From: Alviniconcha marisindica
Taxonomy: Eukaryota > Mollusca > Gastropoda > Provannidae
DNA length: 64,000 nucleotides
Reading direction: 5' to 3'
Assembly (NCBI GenBank): GCA_018857735.1
Contig: JABMCL010001041.1
Span: 62,001 to 126,000 of the forward strand
Made by a program: the position numbers and the translations under genes. Positions 1 to 11,099 of the stretch are shown piece after piece. Position 1 is the stretch's first letter. Every line of letters starts with the position of its first letter. The notes under the pieces are model-generated. The model worked only from the letters and a program-made list of their open reading frames with translations, made no database searches and was not told the origin of the DNA.

Positions 1-234
1 TGGCTGGCTGAGGAAAAAGGTGCGTGTTGTAGTAGCAGGTGTCAGCTGTGTGGTGTGCGACCAACCCTGTGGTACCAGTGGCTGGCTGAGGAAAAAGGTG
101 CGTGTTGTAGTAGCAGGTGTCAGCTGTGTGGTGTGCGACCAACCCTGTGGTACCAGTGGCTGGCTGAGGAAAAAGGTGCGTGTTGCAGTAGCAGGTGTGT
201 CTGCTGTATAGTGTGGTTTGGCCAACCCTGTGGT
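1..234. repeat. 78-bp tandem repeat (3 copies)
   Basis: The unit starting TGGCTGGCTGAGGAAAAAGG recurs at 1, 79 and 157; the first two copies are almost identical and the third diverges. The period is 26 codons, so it opens short reading frames on both strands. It is probably intronic to the plus-strand gene whose exons lie at 1928-2682, and the array may continue beyond the left window edge. Confidence 0.85.
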
Positions 235-790
235 ACCATCCAGTCTTGCAGCAGGATGTTGGCTGGCTGAAGAAATAGGTGACTGTGAAGAGGACGGTGC
301 ATGTCAAAGTAGTTGATCTCTGCTGTATATAGTGTGATGTCAGCCTAATGGAATTACCAGATGTTACTGCAGGATGTCAAGTGGCTCAAGATAAAAGTGT
401 GTGTCATAGCAGTTCAGCTCTGCTGTATATAGTGTGATGTCAACCTAATGGAATGATCAGATCTTACAGCAGGGTGTCAGCTGGCTAAAGATAAAAGTGT
501 GTATCATAGTAGTTAGCTCTGCTGTATACTGTATAATGTGATGTCAACCTAATGGAATGATCAGATCTTACAGCAGGATGCCAGCTGGCTAAAGGTAAAA
601 GTGTGTATCATAGCAGTTAGCTCTGCTGTATACTGTATAGTGTGATGTTAACCTAATGGAATTGTTACAACTTGCAGCAGAATGTCAGCTGGCTAAAGAT
701 TACAGTGCATATCATAGCAGTTGGTGTCAACCTAATGGTATTGTCAGATCTTGCAGCAGAATGTCAACTGGCTGAAAAAAAAAGAAAAAA
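235..790. repeat. Degenerate ~100-115 bp tandem repeat
   Basis: Diverged units carry the shared words CTCTGCTGTATA, GTGATGTCAACCTAATGG and CAGCTGGCTAAAG. They look like a decayed relative of the 78-bp array just before them (shared TGGCTGGCTGA / AGCTGGCTAAAG and GCAGGATGT words). No exon was seen here. Confidence 0.7.
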
Positions 791-884
791 GGCACATGTC
801 ATAATAGTAGAAAACTAAAAAGCAACGTTGTGGAAACTGCTGAGAGATGGAATGGAGTGCATATGTGTTTTTTGTTGTTTTTCT

Positions 885-1220
885 GAGTGCACAGATACCA
901 TCTTGCACTGAACTGAACTTGCAGCAGTGAATCTCCACTGTACATGGCGCTGTCAGCCAACCAGTATTATCAGATCTTGAGTGTATATGTTGGTGTTTTT
1001 CTGAGTGCACAGATACCATCTTGCACTGAACAGAACTTGCAGCAGTGAATCTCCACTGTACATGGCGCTGTCAGCCAACCAGTATTATCAGATCTTGAGT
1101 GTATATGTTGGTGTTTTTCTGAGTGCACAGATACCATCTTGCACTGAACAGAACTTGCAGCAGTGAATCTCCACTGTACATGGCGCTGTCAGCCTGCTAG
1201 TATTATCAGATCTTGCAGTG
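885..1220. repeat. 118-bp tandem repeat (about 3 copies)
   Basis: The segment starting GAGTGCACAGATACCATC recurs at 885, 1003 and 1121, an exact 118-bp spacing, with near-identical copies that suggest recent expansion. Confidence 0.85.
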
Positions 1221-1372
1221 AACCGTGATCTTCCTCAGAAAACAGAAAGTTGTGTCATAGCAGCAGATCACATGGTGTGAGGTTGATGGGTTGACTAGAG
1301 GTTTGACAGAGACTGAACATAGTGTATTGTATGGTTGATGATTTGCCAGATGGCTGAATTATGTGTATTATG

Positions 1373-1927
1373 AGGTTGGTGATTTGACAGTACTGTGTAT
1401 TATGAGGTTGGTGATTTGACAGATGACAATACTGTGTATTATGAGGTTGATGGTTTGACAGATGACAGTACTGTGTATTATGAGGTTGATGGTTTGACAG
1501 ATGACAGTACTGTGTATTAGGAGGTTGATGATTTGACAGATGACAGTACTGTGTGTTAGGAGGTTGATGATTTGACGGATGACAGTACTGTGTGTTATGA
1601 GGTGATTTGACAGATGACAGTACTGTGTGTTACGAGGTTGATGATTTGACAGATGACAGTACTGTGTGGTATGAGGTTGATGATTTGGCAGATGACAGGA
1701 CTGTGTGTTATGAGGTTGATGATTTGACAGATGACAGGACTGTGTGTTATGAGGTTGATGATTTGACATATGACTGAACACTGTGTATTATAAGGTTAAT
1801 GGTTTGACAGATGACAGTACTGTGTATTATGAGTTTGATGATTTGACAGATGACAGTATTGTGTACTATGAGGTTGATGGTTTGACAGATGACAGTACTG
1901 TGTACTATGAGGTTGATGGTTTGACAG
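1373..1927. repeat. 39-bp minisatellite abutting an exon
   Basis: About 14 units contain GATGACAGTACTGTGTATTATGAGG or close variants, with copies of GAGGTTGA at 1443, 1482 and 1521 (period 39). The last unit ends in TTGACAG at 1927, exactly where the next coding exon appears to begin. The unit word GATGACAGTACTG resembles the exon start GATGACGGAGTACTACTGG, so the array may have grown out of the intron/exon border. Because 39 is a multiple of three, it opens spurious frames on both strands. Confidence 0.85.
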
Positions 1928-2020
1928 ATGACGGAGTACTACTGGAGCACCTCCACTACGGCCAACTTGTCCAACGACGACTCCAACCGCAAATCCTTCC
2001 AGAGAACGCAGAGTGCTCAG
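1928..2020 (+). CDS. Penultimate exon of an unrecognised plus-strand gene
   Basis: The 93-nt segment reads as 31 residues starting MTEYYWSTSTTANLSNDD and ending QRTQSAQ. It ends at a good donor (CAG|GTAGGA, GT at 2021). The next exon continues in phase 0. An in-frame TGA at 1922 means the exon must begin after it; the only AG between that stop and the exon body closes TTGACAG at 1927. A downstream AG near 1936 is an alternative. The polypyrimidine tract is poor because the upstream intron is minisatellite. The peptide is Ser/Thr/Asn-rich and hydrophilic, and I do not recognise the family. Upstream exons must lie left of the window, since no other exon was found in 1-1927. Confidence 0.6.
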
Positions 2021-2343
2021 GTAGGATACCCATGTTGGGTCTTGTTCTTCTTTCTAGGTGCAAAAGGTCAGCTCCGTCACAGGGCGCTGCTGTTCCTGCC
2101 AACCCTCCAGGCTTTTCCAGGAGTCCTTTTTCAGTCCAGTCTCCTGTCCATTTTGCTAAACTTAAAATCCGAATCTGATCAGACTTGCACTATTCTCTCC
2201 AGGTTTACTTGTTCTTTTGTGTGTGTGTGTGTGTGTGTGCATATTTATATCACGGTGATGGTGTATTTAGCTGTTGTGATGATTGATCGCTCTTCTTGTT
2301 GTTGCCCTGCGATGAGACTCTCCATTTGTTCCCCGTCTCACAG

Positions 2344-2682
2344 CACACGCTGCAGGAAGCCACGGCGCTGCTGACCGAGATCGAAGGGCTGGAAAGCGGA
2401 GGAGCTGTTGACGTCCTCTCCTCCACTCTCTCCATCCGTCCCACCGTGCAGCTGGACATCTCTACCCCCACCACCCCCACCATAACCACCACCACCGTCC
2501 CCGCCACCTCCGTCACCAGCCCCTCCTCCTCACAGGAGCAGCCCGCTGGGGGGAGCACAGAAGAAGCGCCGTCTTCATCGTCGTCATCGTCTTCATCAAC
2601 AATCACGTCAAGCAGCACCCCTGTCATCTCCACAGTCCCCAGTACTATGACGACGACGACCACTTCTTCCTCTTCCAGTTGA
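2344..2682 (+). CDS. Terminal coding exon, Ser/Thr-rich C-terminal tail, unrecognised protein
   Basis: A pyrimidine-rich acceptor (GTTCCCCGTCTCACAG) precedes the exon. It joins the previous exon in phase 0 and encodes 112 residues before TGA. It begins HTLQEATALLTEIEGLESGG, a short helical-looking segment. Residues after about 45 become a Thr/Pro/Ser-rich low-complexity tail with Thr runs and a nine-Ser run, ending TTTTSSSSS. The tail is probably disordered. TCA/TCG/TCT/TCC mixing within the Ser run shows it is not one pure trinucleotide tract. The gene is unidentified. It converges with the PKA gene on the other strand. Confidence 0.7.
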   Translation, partial: HTLQEATALLTEIEGLESGGAVDVLSSTLSIRPTVQLDISTPTTPTITTTTVPATSVTSPSSSQEQPAGGSTEEAPSSSSSSSSSTITSSSTPVISTVPSTMTTTTTSSSSS

Positions 2683-2871
2683 TGACAGGGGCCGCAGTTT
2701 GTTGGGTTCTCGGTGTGTGTGTGTGTGTGTGCTGTTGCTCAAATCTGGATTTGTGATGGAGAGATTGGCGCATGTTTTTGGTGAGCAGAACTGATTGTGT
2801 TCTCAAGGCACAGTCCTGCATATGTACAAACACACAATCAATTGCATGTGTGTAGGTGTGCTACACAGACT

Positions 2872-2879
2872 TGTACATA
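2872..2879 (+). promoter_or_regulatory. Pumilio-type UGUANAUA motif
   Basis: TGTACATA, matching the Pumilio/PUF consensus UGUANAUA, about 190 nt after the stop codon. A second copy (TGTAAATA) lies at 2921-2928. Both would be present even in the short 3' UTR form. Confidence 0.4.
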
Positions 2880-2920
2880 GATATTAATGATGAAACACTT
2901 GGATAATCACACTTGTATGC

Positions 2921-2928
2921 TGTAAATA
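2921..2928 (+). promoter_or_regulatory. Pumilio-type UGUANAUA motif
   Basis: TGTAAATA, perfect consensus match, 42 nt after the previous site; paired close sites are common in bona fide PUF targets. Confidence 0.4.
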
Positions 2929-3064
2929 ATTGTTTACCCCCCACCCCCACGCTTATACAGAATTATACAGGCACTCAGACATACCAAAAAAAAAAAAGTC
3001 TCTGTAACCTTTGTTATTTGACATAAGTGACGGATTTTGTTGCTGCTATGAATATCATTCGTTT

Positions 3065-3200
3065 AGCATGTGATCCTGCTAAGCTGTCATTCTTCTTGTG
3101 TTGCTGTTGTTGTTGTTGCTGTGAAGATCTCTAGCGTAGCATATGATCCTGCTAAGCTTTTGCTCTTCTTGTGTTGCTGTTGTTGTTGCGGTCAGCATGC
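3065..3200. repeat. Two-copy ~75-bp tandem duplication
   Basis: TGATCCTGCTAAGCT followed by TCTTCTTGTGTTGCTGTTGTTGTTG occurs twice, the copies separated by about 75 bp. Confidence 0.6.
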
Positions 3201-3479
3201 CCCATGAGTCCACGTGACAGAAAATGGTCATGTCTTAGTAACAGAAAGGAAGAATGGCATTCATGTATTTGTTGTTTTGTCATGTTTTGTGTACTTGCAT
3301 CTTTTGGTTTTGTATTCAGCTGCTATGTTTGAGTTTGAGCTGCTTTGCTGCATGCTTACTTTTGCTTGCTTATTGTCTGTATCCTTCGTCAGGCTGAGCA
3401 TGTTCACTGCCAGTTAGTGGTAAGAATGAAGCACAAGGACGTCAGTCAAGACCATGACATTTGACCTTTCCCGTTGATG

Positions 3480-3485
3480 AATAAA
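3480..3485 (+). terminator. Candidate proximal poly(A) signal
   Basis: AATAAA followed within 20-40 nt by GT/T-rich sequence (TGTGTAATTTGTTTGTTCTC), the expected arrangement for cleavage and polyadenylation of the plus-strand transcript. Confidence 0.45.
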
Positions 3486-4744
3486 TGTGTAATTTGTTTG
3501 TTCTCTCTTTCGTTTGGGCGAATTGGGGGGGTAAGAGAGAGGGGGTAAGACTTTGTCAGAAATTTGTGTAAACAGCCATTTTCCTGCATCATCAGGCCCA
3601 GCATAGCAGATTCTCTTCAGACACCTGCATTGTGTCTTTAATGTTTCTGGTTTAAGGGCAGTAAATGCCTACACTGGTTTCAATATGTATAAGGATTTTG
3701 TTGAGTTCGAAAAATGTAGTCAGATGAAATAAGTGCAAGTGTCGGAAATGATATCTCCAGAAAATTAGACACCATTTTTGTAATCTATTTCCGTGTCATT
3801 TATTTTTAGATTTTCCATGTAAAGCTGTTTACGTTAAACGATTGCGTCTAAAGCTGTGACCGTTGACAGCATTGCTGTGATGGTCTGTCTTGTGTTCTTT
3901 TCTGTCTCCCCATTCCCCAGTCTGTCTCCACCCCTTCTCTCTCTTTCTGTACTTGTTCCAAAGCACAAAGAGGGGAGGGGTATTTGACCACAGTTGGACT
4001 CTCATCCACATTTATTGAAAGTACAGCTAAGGAAAAGTAGCGGACTTCTCTGCAGGTACTTGCTGCAGAACCATTGTAGGGGTGGCGGACAGCGTGGCAT
4101 TAGCCCTCTCAGTCCTGAGTGGAGTGCAGACAAGCTCCCCAGACTGACAGCAGTTGGCCAACTCGTCCAGACCCTGACGGAAATGGTGAACGAATGATCT
4201 AGAAGGAAATGTGTAGGTATTTAACAATAGAAATAATAGCACTCATTTTCTTATAACCGTGTTTCACCGACATGGGTGAGCACACCCCACTTTACAAGAT
4301 CAGCTAAAATGTATACATTAAAACCACAAAATTAAGAATTCTGTAGTCATAATATGGTATTCCTTGCACACCACACCGGCACTGATGCACACGGGTGCAC
4401 AGAAAGGGGGGGGGGGGGGGGCAATGCAAGTAAAAATTTCTGATCACTTGTGGTTGTATGTGCATAGATGAGTTTTTAATGTTTTTGAAAGCATGGGAGG
4501 ATTGAATGTGACAGAGGTCAGAAGAACACGTTTCTTTGTCAGACACAGGCAGAGAGCCATGTTCTGCAGCAGCTGACACAGTGTCGGGTGTAGGGCTGAG
4601 AGAGTTCTGTACTGGACCATTTCAATGAACTAGGTCACATCAGATCATGAGATGAACAGCAAGACAGGGGTGTGCCCAGAAAGGGCCAGTGAGCAGGGAA
4701 TTTGTCACCTGCTCTGTAGGCAAAGCTCCTGAGTCTTTCATTCG

Positions 4745-4985
4745 ATCTCAGTTACTTTGGTGACCTCGCCTCCTGAATAGGTGACCTCACCTCCTGAATA
4801 GGTGACCTTGCCTCCTGAATAGGTGGCCTCACCTGAATAGGTGACATCTCCTGAATACCTTGCCTCCTGAATAGGTGACTTCACCTGAATAGGTGACATC
4901 GACTCCTGGATAGGTGACATCACCACCTGAATAGGTCACCACCTGATTAGGTGACTGCCTCCAGAATAGGTGTCCTCACCTCATG
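4745..4985. repeat. ~20-bp tandem repeat
   Basis: Irregular units of GTGACCTCGCCTCCTGAATAG and variants, about a dozen copies with small length changes. Confidence 0.8.
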
Positions 4986-6372
4986 AATACTCCTTGGGAA
5001 GGATCCACAGGTCCCCACCTCCACCCTGCCTGTTTTCTCCACCTCCTTTTTTCTGTTCTTCAGAAACAACTCGGCCATTCAGTCAGCGAAGGAGGGGACT
5101 ATTTCAAACCCTCTGCAGAGCAACTACTTATTTGAGTTGTGTCAGTTGTAGTGTGCTTTCACTTTCTGGATTGCCTGTCGGCTGCTATGAGGTCTGTGTT
5201 TTTATGTAAGTCTGTAATGAGTGAAAGACTTTTGAAACAGTGAACATTTTCAGTGGTTTTAACTTCTGTTCCGCAGAGTGAGGTGAACTTATAAGGATTT
5301 TGATTTCACAGGATGTGATGTAGACTTGTGCACATTTGTATCGGTGGTAGTTTATGTGCGTGTTCCCCCCCCAGCTTTTTGTTTCGCTTGACATTTCTAG
5401 ATGTGGTTTGATGTTTTTAAAACAGTACAAAAATATTTCATGCTATGTGAATATTTGTTATGTAAATATGAAGTGAAACTTAAGTACATCAACTGTAAAA
5501 CTTTGGTTTGTTTATAAAATGTTATTTTATCTGTGCTTTGTTACTATACACAACAACACACACAGTTCCTCTGTGTATTTTGGGGTGTTATTTTTGCTTT
5601 CTTTTTGCGATGCCATGAAAACGTGTGTACATAATTGTAATCTGTGCACCTTTTTTTCTCTGAACTTTGAATTATGTGACTTTCAGTGTCTCAGAGTCCA
5701 ACAAGTATATTATTACTTTTGAGTTGGATGTGAATGTCGGTGATTACTTCATTGAAAGCACGCAGCAGAGGGAAACACATATGATTCACAGCAGTGAAAT
5801 ACATGTACAAGCATAGACACAGAGGACAATACTGTAGAGGACAATACTGAAACAAAGCTGAGTCATGGCGTGATACAATATTTACATGTGTAATGTACAA
5901 TATGTATACATGTATTATGTACATGTACATGTGTATTGTACAGTTTGTACACCATGTGTAGCAGTGATTTTTGTACCATGTGTACATATACCTGTGTAAG
6001 GTGTTTGTGTGTTGTACAAACTGTACATGCAACGTACCATTTATCCCTGTCCTGGCTTGTGCACTTGTATTGTCGTCCAGCCATGAACATTCTGTAATCG
6101 GTTTCTGTGTTTATGGAAGTCAAAGTCTTACCCTAGCACTTGTTGTGGTTTCATCCATGCACTGTTGGAACCTAAGTCAAATTCATGTCAGTCATTATAA
6201 CTCGTACAGCGTTGAATCCCATCGAGCACCTGTTGTTTAGGAGGCTCCATGCTCACAGACACTTGGTACTAATGATAGCAGCAATCTGAAACAGAATGAG
6301 GCCCAGAGCCTGGGTGTAGAATCAACAAATAAAAAAGTTAACTAGTGCTCAAAAGACATCACACAAACACTA

Positions 6373-6503
6373 CAAAGACCTGAATTGCCTATGGCAACTC
6401 GCACCTGGTTCATACGCATGGTGCAATTTATTTACTCTGTATTATTTACTCTGTATTTACTTGCATGCCAGGTGAGAGTTGCCGTAGGCACTTCAGGTCT
6501 TTG
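6373..6503. repeat. Imperfect inverted repeat, 36-bp arms
   Basis: Arm 6373-6408 is complementary to arm 6468-6503 at 33 of 36 positions, with a 59-nt AT-rich loop. A MITE remnant or a transcribed hairpin are both possible. Confidence 0.75.
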
Positions 6504-6685
6504 TCATGTTCTTGTGACGTTGTTTAGTCACTAAGTGATGCCCTTTGTTTCTTGACAGCAGTATTCTTTCGGGGGGAGTGGAGGTGGGGAGGGGGGTGCT
6601 ATCCCAGTATTCGGGCCAGTGCCTAAAATATTGTTTGCCTGCCACCTGTCCAACATGCATGCAGTCAGCCATCCTCCAGAATCTC

Positions 6686-6901
6686 TTCCACGTCACAGCC
6701 CAACCACCTGAGGCACACAGGGAGGAGATGTCAGGTCACCGGGAGGCTAACCACCAGTTCCACGTCACAGCCCAACCACCTGAGACACACAGGGAGGAGA
6801 TGTCAGGTCACCGGGAGGCTAACCACCAGTTCCACGTCACAGCCCAACCACCTGAGGCACACAGGGAGGAGATGTCAGGTCACTGGGAGGCTAACCACCC
6901 A
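6686..6901. repeat. 72-bp tandem repeat (3 copies)
   Basis: TTCCACGTCACAGCCCAACC recurs at 6686, 6758 and 6830. The 24-codon period creates a repeat reading frame (6545-6925) with no splice or homology support, so it is not called as a gene. Confidence 0.9.
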
Positions 6902-7079
6902 GAGGAAACACTGCACCGCTGCTGAGTCGCTTCAGCTGCACCTTCAGAGATGCCTCCATCAGTCCTCTGATGCAGACACTGATGTTGAAGGCTTTGCACC
7001 AGACAGGGAAGGAGGCCAGAGCGCTCAAGATGGAGGTCACAAGAAAGGGGCATGATGTACCACAGAAGCCGAGATAATG

Positions 7080-8060
7080 ATGATCTGGGTAGCAACTGAT
7101 GAAGCTACACAGATGGTCTGGGTGACAGCTGGTGATGCTACACAATGACAGATGATGGTCTGGGTGACAGCTGGTGATGCCACACAATGACAGATGATGG
7201 TCTGGGTGACAGCTGGTGATGCCACACAGTGACAGATGATGGTCTGGGTGACAGCTGGTGATGCCACACAATGACAGATGATGGTCTGGGCGACAGCGGG
7301 TGATGCCACACAATGACAGATGGTCTGGGTGACAGCTGGTGATGCCACACAATGACAGATGATGGTCTGGGCGACAGCGGGTGATGCCACACAATGACAG
7401 ATGGTCTGGGTGACAGCTGGTGATGCCACACGACAGATGATGGTCTGGGTGACAGCTGGTGATGCCACACAATGACAGATGATGGTCTGGATGACAGTTG
7501 GTGATGCTACACAATGATAGATGATGATGATCTAATGACAACTGGTGATGCTACACAATGATAGATGAACTGGTGGTGATACACAGTGATAGATCATGAT
7601 GGTGTAGGTAATAAGTGATGAAGCTACACAGTAATACATGATGGTCTGGATGACAGCTGGTGATGCTACACAATGGTGGACAGTGATCTGGATGACAGCT
7701 GGTGTTGCTACACAATGGTGGACACTGACCTGGATGACAGCTGGTGTTGCTACACAATGGTGGACACTGACCTGGATGACAGCTGGTGTTGCTACACAAT
7801 GGTGGACACTGACCTGGATGACAGCTGGTGTTGCTACACAATGGTGGACACTGATCTGGATGACAGCTGGTGTTGCTACACAATGGTGGACAGTGATCTG
7901 GATGACAGCTGGTGATGCTACATAATGGTGGACAGTGATCTGGATGACGGCTGGTGATGCTACATAATGGTGGACAGTGATCTGGATGACAGCTGGTGAT
8001 GCTACATAATGGTGGACAGTGATATGGATGACAGCTGGTGATGCTACATAATGGTAGAAA
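7080..8060. repeat. 42-bp minisatellite, two subfamilies
   Basis: The first block (7080-7560) has units of CTGGGTGACAGCTGGTGATG with CCACACAATGACAGATGATGG, some lacking 3 bp. The second block (about 7640-8055) has CTGGATGACAGCTGGTGTTG with CTACACAATGGTGGACACTG. Both have period 42 and share GATGACAGCTGGTG, so they are one array that diverged and re-expanded. The in-phase period keeps frames of up to 216 codons open on both strands; these are artefacts. Confidence 0.9.
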
Positions 8061-8980
8061 TCTTTCCCTTCGTAGTTTTCGTAAAATCAGGAATCTCCCT
8101 TTTTAAGACCCGTTTTGCTTTATTGGGGGAGTTGCTTGGTCTTTTTTTTTTTTGCTTAACCGCCCCCCATCCCAACACGCACTTCAAAATTATGTTTTGT
8201 GTAATTGTGGGGTAAGCACGTTTCGTTCAGGTAACTGTGGAGCATGTCCATTGGCTCCCATCAGCTGCAAGCTTCTAGTTGGACTGTCCTAATGATAATG
8301 AATGGCTCTTATGCAGCACAACTCTTATGCAGCAGTTTGAACTTGTAGAAAAGCTGTCAGCGGAACAGGCAGTCGCCCAAACGCATTGTTTGCTTTTCCT
8401 CATCATGCTGATTTCTGTATTAGCTAAAGATTTTTCCTGCATTGAGATGCATGCATTTTACAGCTTCAGTGCTGGCAAAACTTTGGAAAAGCACTAATGC
8501 TCATGAAAAGAATGTTTTATTGGTCAAATCACAGGTGATGCTGAAAAATACAAGTTAAGAGGAAAAGGCCTGTAAAATGTGCAAGTGTGTGTATACGCAA
8601 CAAATTTTTGTGTTGAATGGATTTGACATTCAGTTAACAGTGTAGATATTTGCTGAAGAATTACTGGCAGTATTGCATTAGCCTAGATTAATGTCCTGTG
8701 GGATAATTTTGTATAAATTTTATGATCCATGTTCACTAAGTGAAATCAGCATAAGAAAGCGAAAAAAACAAGTCTTGCTCTTTAAGCAACAACAGCAACA
8801 AATCTGTCATTTGCATGGACCATTTGGTTTTGTACATGGGGTAATACCTAAAGTGAGATGTACAGTTTATACATGCAATTGGAATCTTGTGTACAGCTTG
8901 CCGACACTTTGCAGTATGACATTGCTTTCATTTGTGCATTTTGTTGTGTAAAATACATTTTATACTGTCTGTGAAAGATA

Positions 8981-8986
8981 AATAAA
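8981..8986 (+). terminator. Candidate distal poly(A) signal
   Basis: AATAAA inside GATAAATAAAATGAATC. If used, the plus-strand gene has a 3' UTR of over 6 kb ending about 2 kb from the convergent PKA transcript. Confidence 0.3.
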
Positions 8987-11056
8987 ATGAATCATTTGCT
9001 TAGGTAAAAATATTCTGGGCACTGCACCATTTTATCAGTTTGCTTTTCACTGCTGTCAGCTAAGGTGGAGAGAAGACTTCTTGATTGCAGTCAGAGTACA
9101 GGAGAGGGTAAACGCCAACACTAAACATTGGATATAATAAAGGGGTTTTGTGGTGTCAAGGACTGCTTTCCTGTTTAAAATACTGGTCAACGTGAAAGAC
9201 ATTTTTTGCCCGTTCAGTTTTGTATTGATGGAACTATGTCTTGTTGATGACATTACTTCACACAAACATAGCACATTCCTTCCTGCAGCCTACTTTAGAG
9301 TGATGACTGATTCCCTCTGAATCCAGCTGGCTCCGCCTCCAAATTTCTTCTTCACCAACAACAGCAAGAATGTCACACAGACCACACAGCATCATCAGGA
9401 AGAAGAGCCATCATAATCATGCTGTTCCTTGTACCCTTCCCACTTTGCTTTTTTTCCTTCTCTCCACTGGTAGCAAAGATGCTGCGCACACTGTCTTCAC
9501 ATGATCAGCCACCAAGCCAGTTATGAAGGGCCATAACTCTCCTTGACCATACTGGATTGTGGTGTGATAGTGTCTGGTCTGACTTGGGCCACACCAGTAA
9601 AACAGAAATTTCAGTGTTGCATCCTTAGCAGTCAAAAAGGGGTTGCAAGGTTTTGGACATTTTTTAAAGTGCTAGTCGGTCCCGAGTAGTTTTCCTGTCT
9701 ACGTGCAGTTGATTTGAACATCTCCATATCCTTTCGGATGCAGTGTCACATAGCCACACAGGAAGTTCATTTTCCCTGGTTCCCCTTCCAGAGTTTCTTT
9801 TTTCTTCTTCTATTAATTCTGAACTAAACAGCAGGCAGTTTGTTATGCAACTTGAGTATCAGCAGATTAGGCTAAGGCAAGTTGTGGATCTTTGTCAGTT
9901 AGTCTGTCTTTTCATTGATGTCATAATAAAGATGGGGTTCTACCACACATTTAGAGCATTTCATTTTAGCCATAAGCAGTCAGTGTGCACTAGTTATATT
10001 ACAACAGCGGTTCCTCTGTTCAGTTATGCAAATGCTGATGCAATGAACCAGTTTTTGTAACAGCATATAATGTACATGTACAGCAATGGTACTGCTGTTT
10101 CAGTACACGGTCGATAAATACTGAACTGGAGAAAGTAATGCAACCATTGGTTTTGCCCTAATTGCTGGTGTGTGTGCGTGTGTATGTGCGGTGTTCAGGC
10201 ACACATGGGTTTTTTTGATGTAGCAAACACATACAACAGTGCCATCAGTCATATATATATATATATGCTGCATAGAACCTCCAGTCATTTCTAAAACCAA
10301 GTTTGGTTCCTAAATTCCTTATACCTGGAAATACATTTTTCTTTCCAACAGTTTAATAATCCTTATACCTGGAAATACATTTTTCTTTCCAATAGTTTAA
10401 TAATCATTCTTACTGTTGTCAAGCATTTGACACTTTTGCCATTGTCAAGTTTAACTAAGATTATGAAGTGAAGTAACCTGAAGTTTGCATCAAAAACCAA
10501 GCCCTTTTGTTGTTGATGCTTTCATTTTAAGTTGCTGATTTTTTTGTAATCCTTTAATCTGACAGATAGACTAACATGGTTTTCTCTGACTTGCAATAGT
10601 AGAGGAGGTTCAGTGCAATAAAACAGTCCAAACAACACACTCAAAAAAACACAAGAGAAAAGATGAACCAAATGGTTGACTTTAATGAAAGTAAATCTAA
10701 TTCCAAATGATCTCCAGTTATATTCCTGTGTGTCAGTACAATTCAAAGTCTTAAAGAAAATGGTACTGAGAACTGATTACCGTACTGTAGTCTCACAGTC
10801 AACAATACCTAGTTTTAAATATCAAGCAAAAACGAACCAAAAAAATAACCTGTTACAACAGCGGATAAGCCCCGTTTCTACTTAATAGAAATCTGGGGCT
10901 CTTCCAATACTGTCAACTAATCATAACAAAACGACAATGGACTACAGACATACACATATTTCTCATACAGTCAATTAATGCTTTATGTACAGATCAGATG
11001 TGATAATGAATATATGCAATTTGCTTAAATACGCACACACAAAATACAAAACAGCA
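8987..11056. other. Intergenic gap between convergent genes
   Basis: AT-rich unique sequence with no supportable exon. It holds a short AT microsatellite near 10251-10266 and a two-copy 43-bp duplication at about 10318-10403. Confidence 0.5.
10318..10403. repeat. Two-copy 43-bp tandem duplication
   Basis: CCTTATACCTGGAAATACAT followed by TTTTCTTTCCAA(C/T)AGTTTAATAAT occurs twice in direct succession. Confidence 0.8.
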
Positions 11057-11057
11057 T

Positions 11058-11099
11058 TTTATTTCTTAATATCAACCTCAATAATATATTTATTTATTT
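11058..11099 (-). terminator. Candidate poly(A) signals of the PKA gene
   Basis: On the minus strand AATAAA occurs at 11058-11063 and as an overlapping cluster (AATAAATAAATA) near 11089-11099. They are the first such cluster far downstream of the PKA stop codon and would give a 3' UTR of about 2.2 kb. Confidence 0.4.

Larger units (their letters stand above)
2683..8986 (+). other. Probable 3' UTR and downstream sequence of the plus-strand gene
   Basis: No further exon follows the TGA at 2680-2682. Candidate poly(A) signals AATAAA lie at 3480-3485 and 8981-8986, so the UTR could be about 0.8 kb or over 6 kb; transcript evidence is needed to choose. The stretch holds minisatellites at 4745, 6686 and 7080, an inverted repeat at 6373-6503 and scattered UGUANAUA motifs. 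All long reading frames here follow tandem repeats. Confidence 0.45.

Noticed and set aside
1368..1781. 137-codon minus-strand His/Asn/Gln-rich frame
   Set aside because: Product of the 39-bp array with period divisible by three; it opposes the strand of the adjoining exons.
6891..7541. 216-codon minus-strand frame
   Set aside because: It lies wholly in the 42-bp minisatellite; the opposite strand and other frames are equally open and nothing supports translation.
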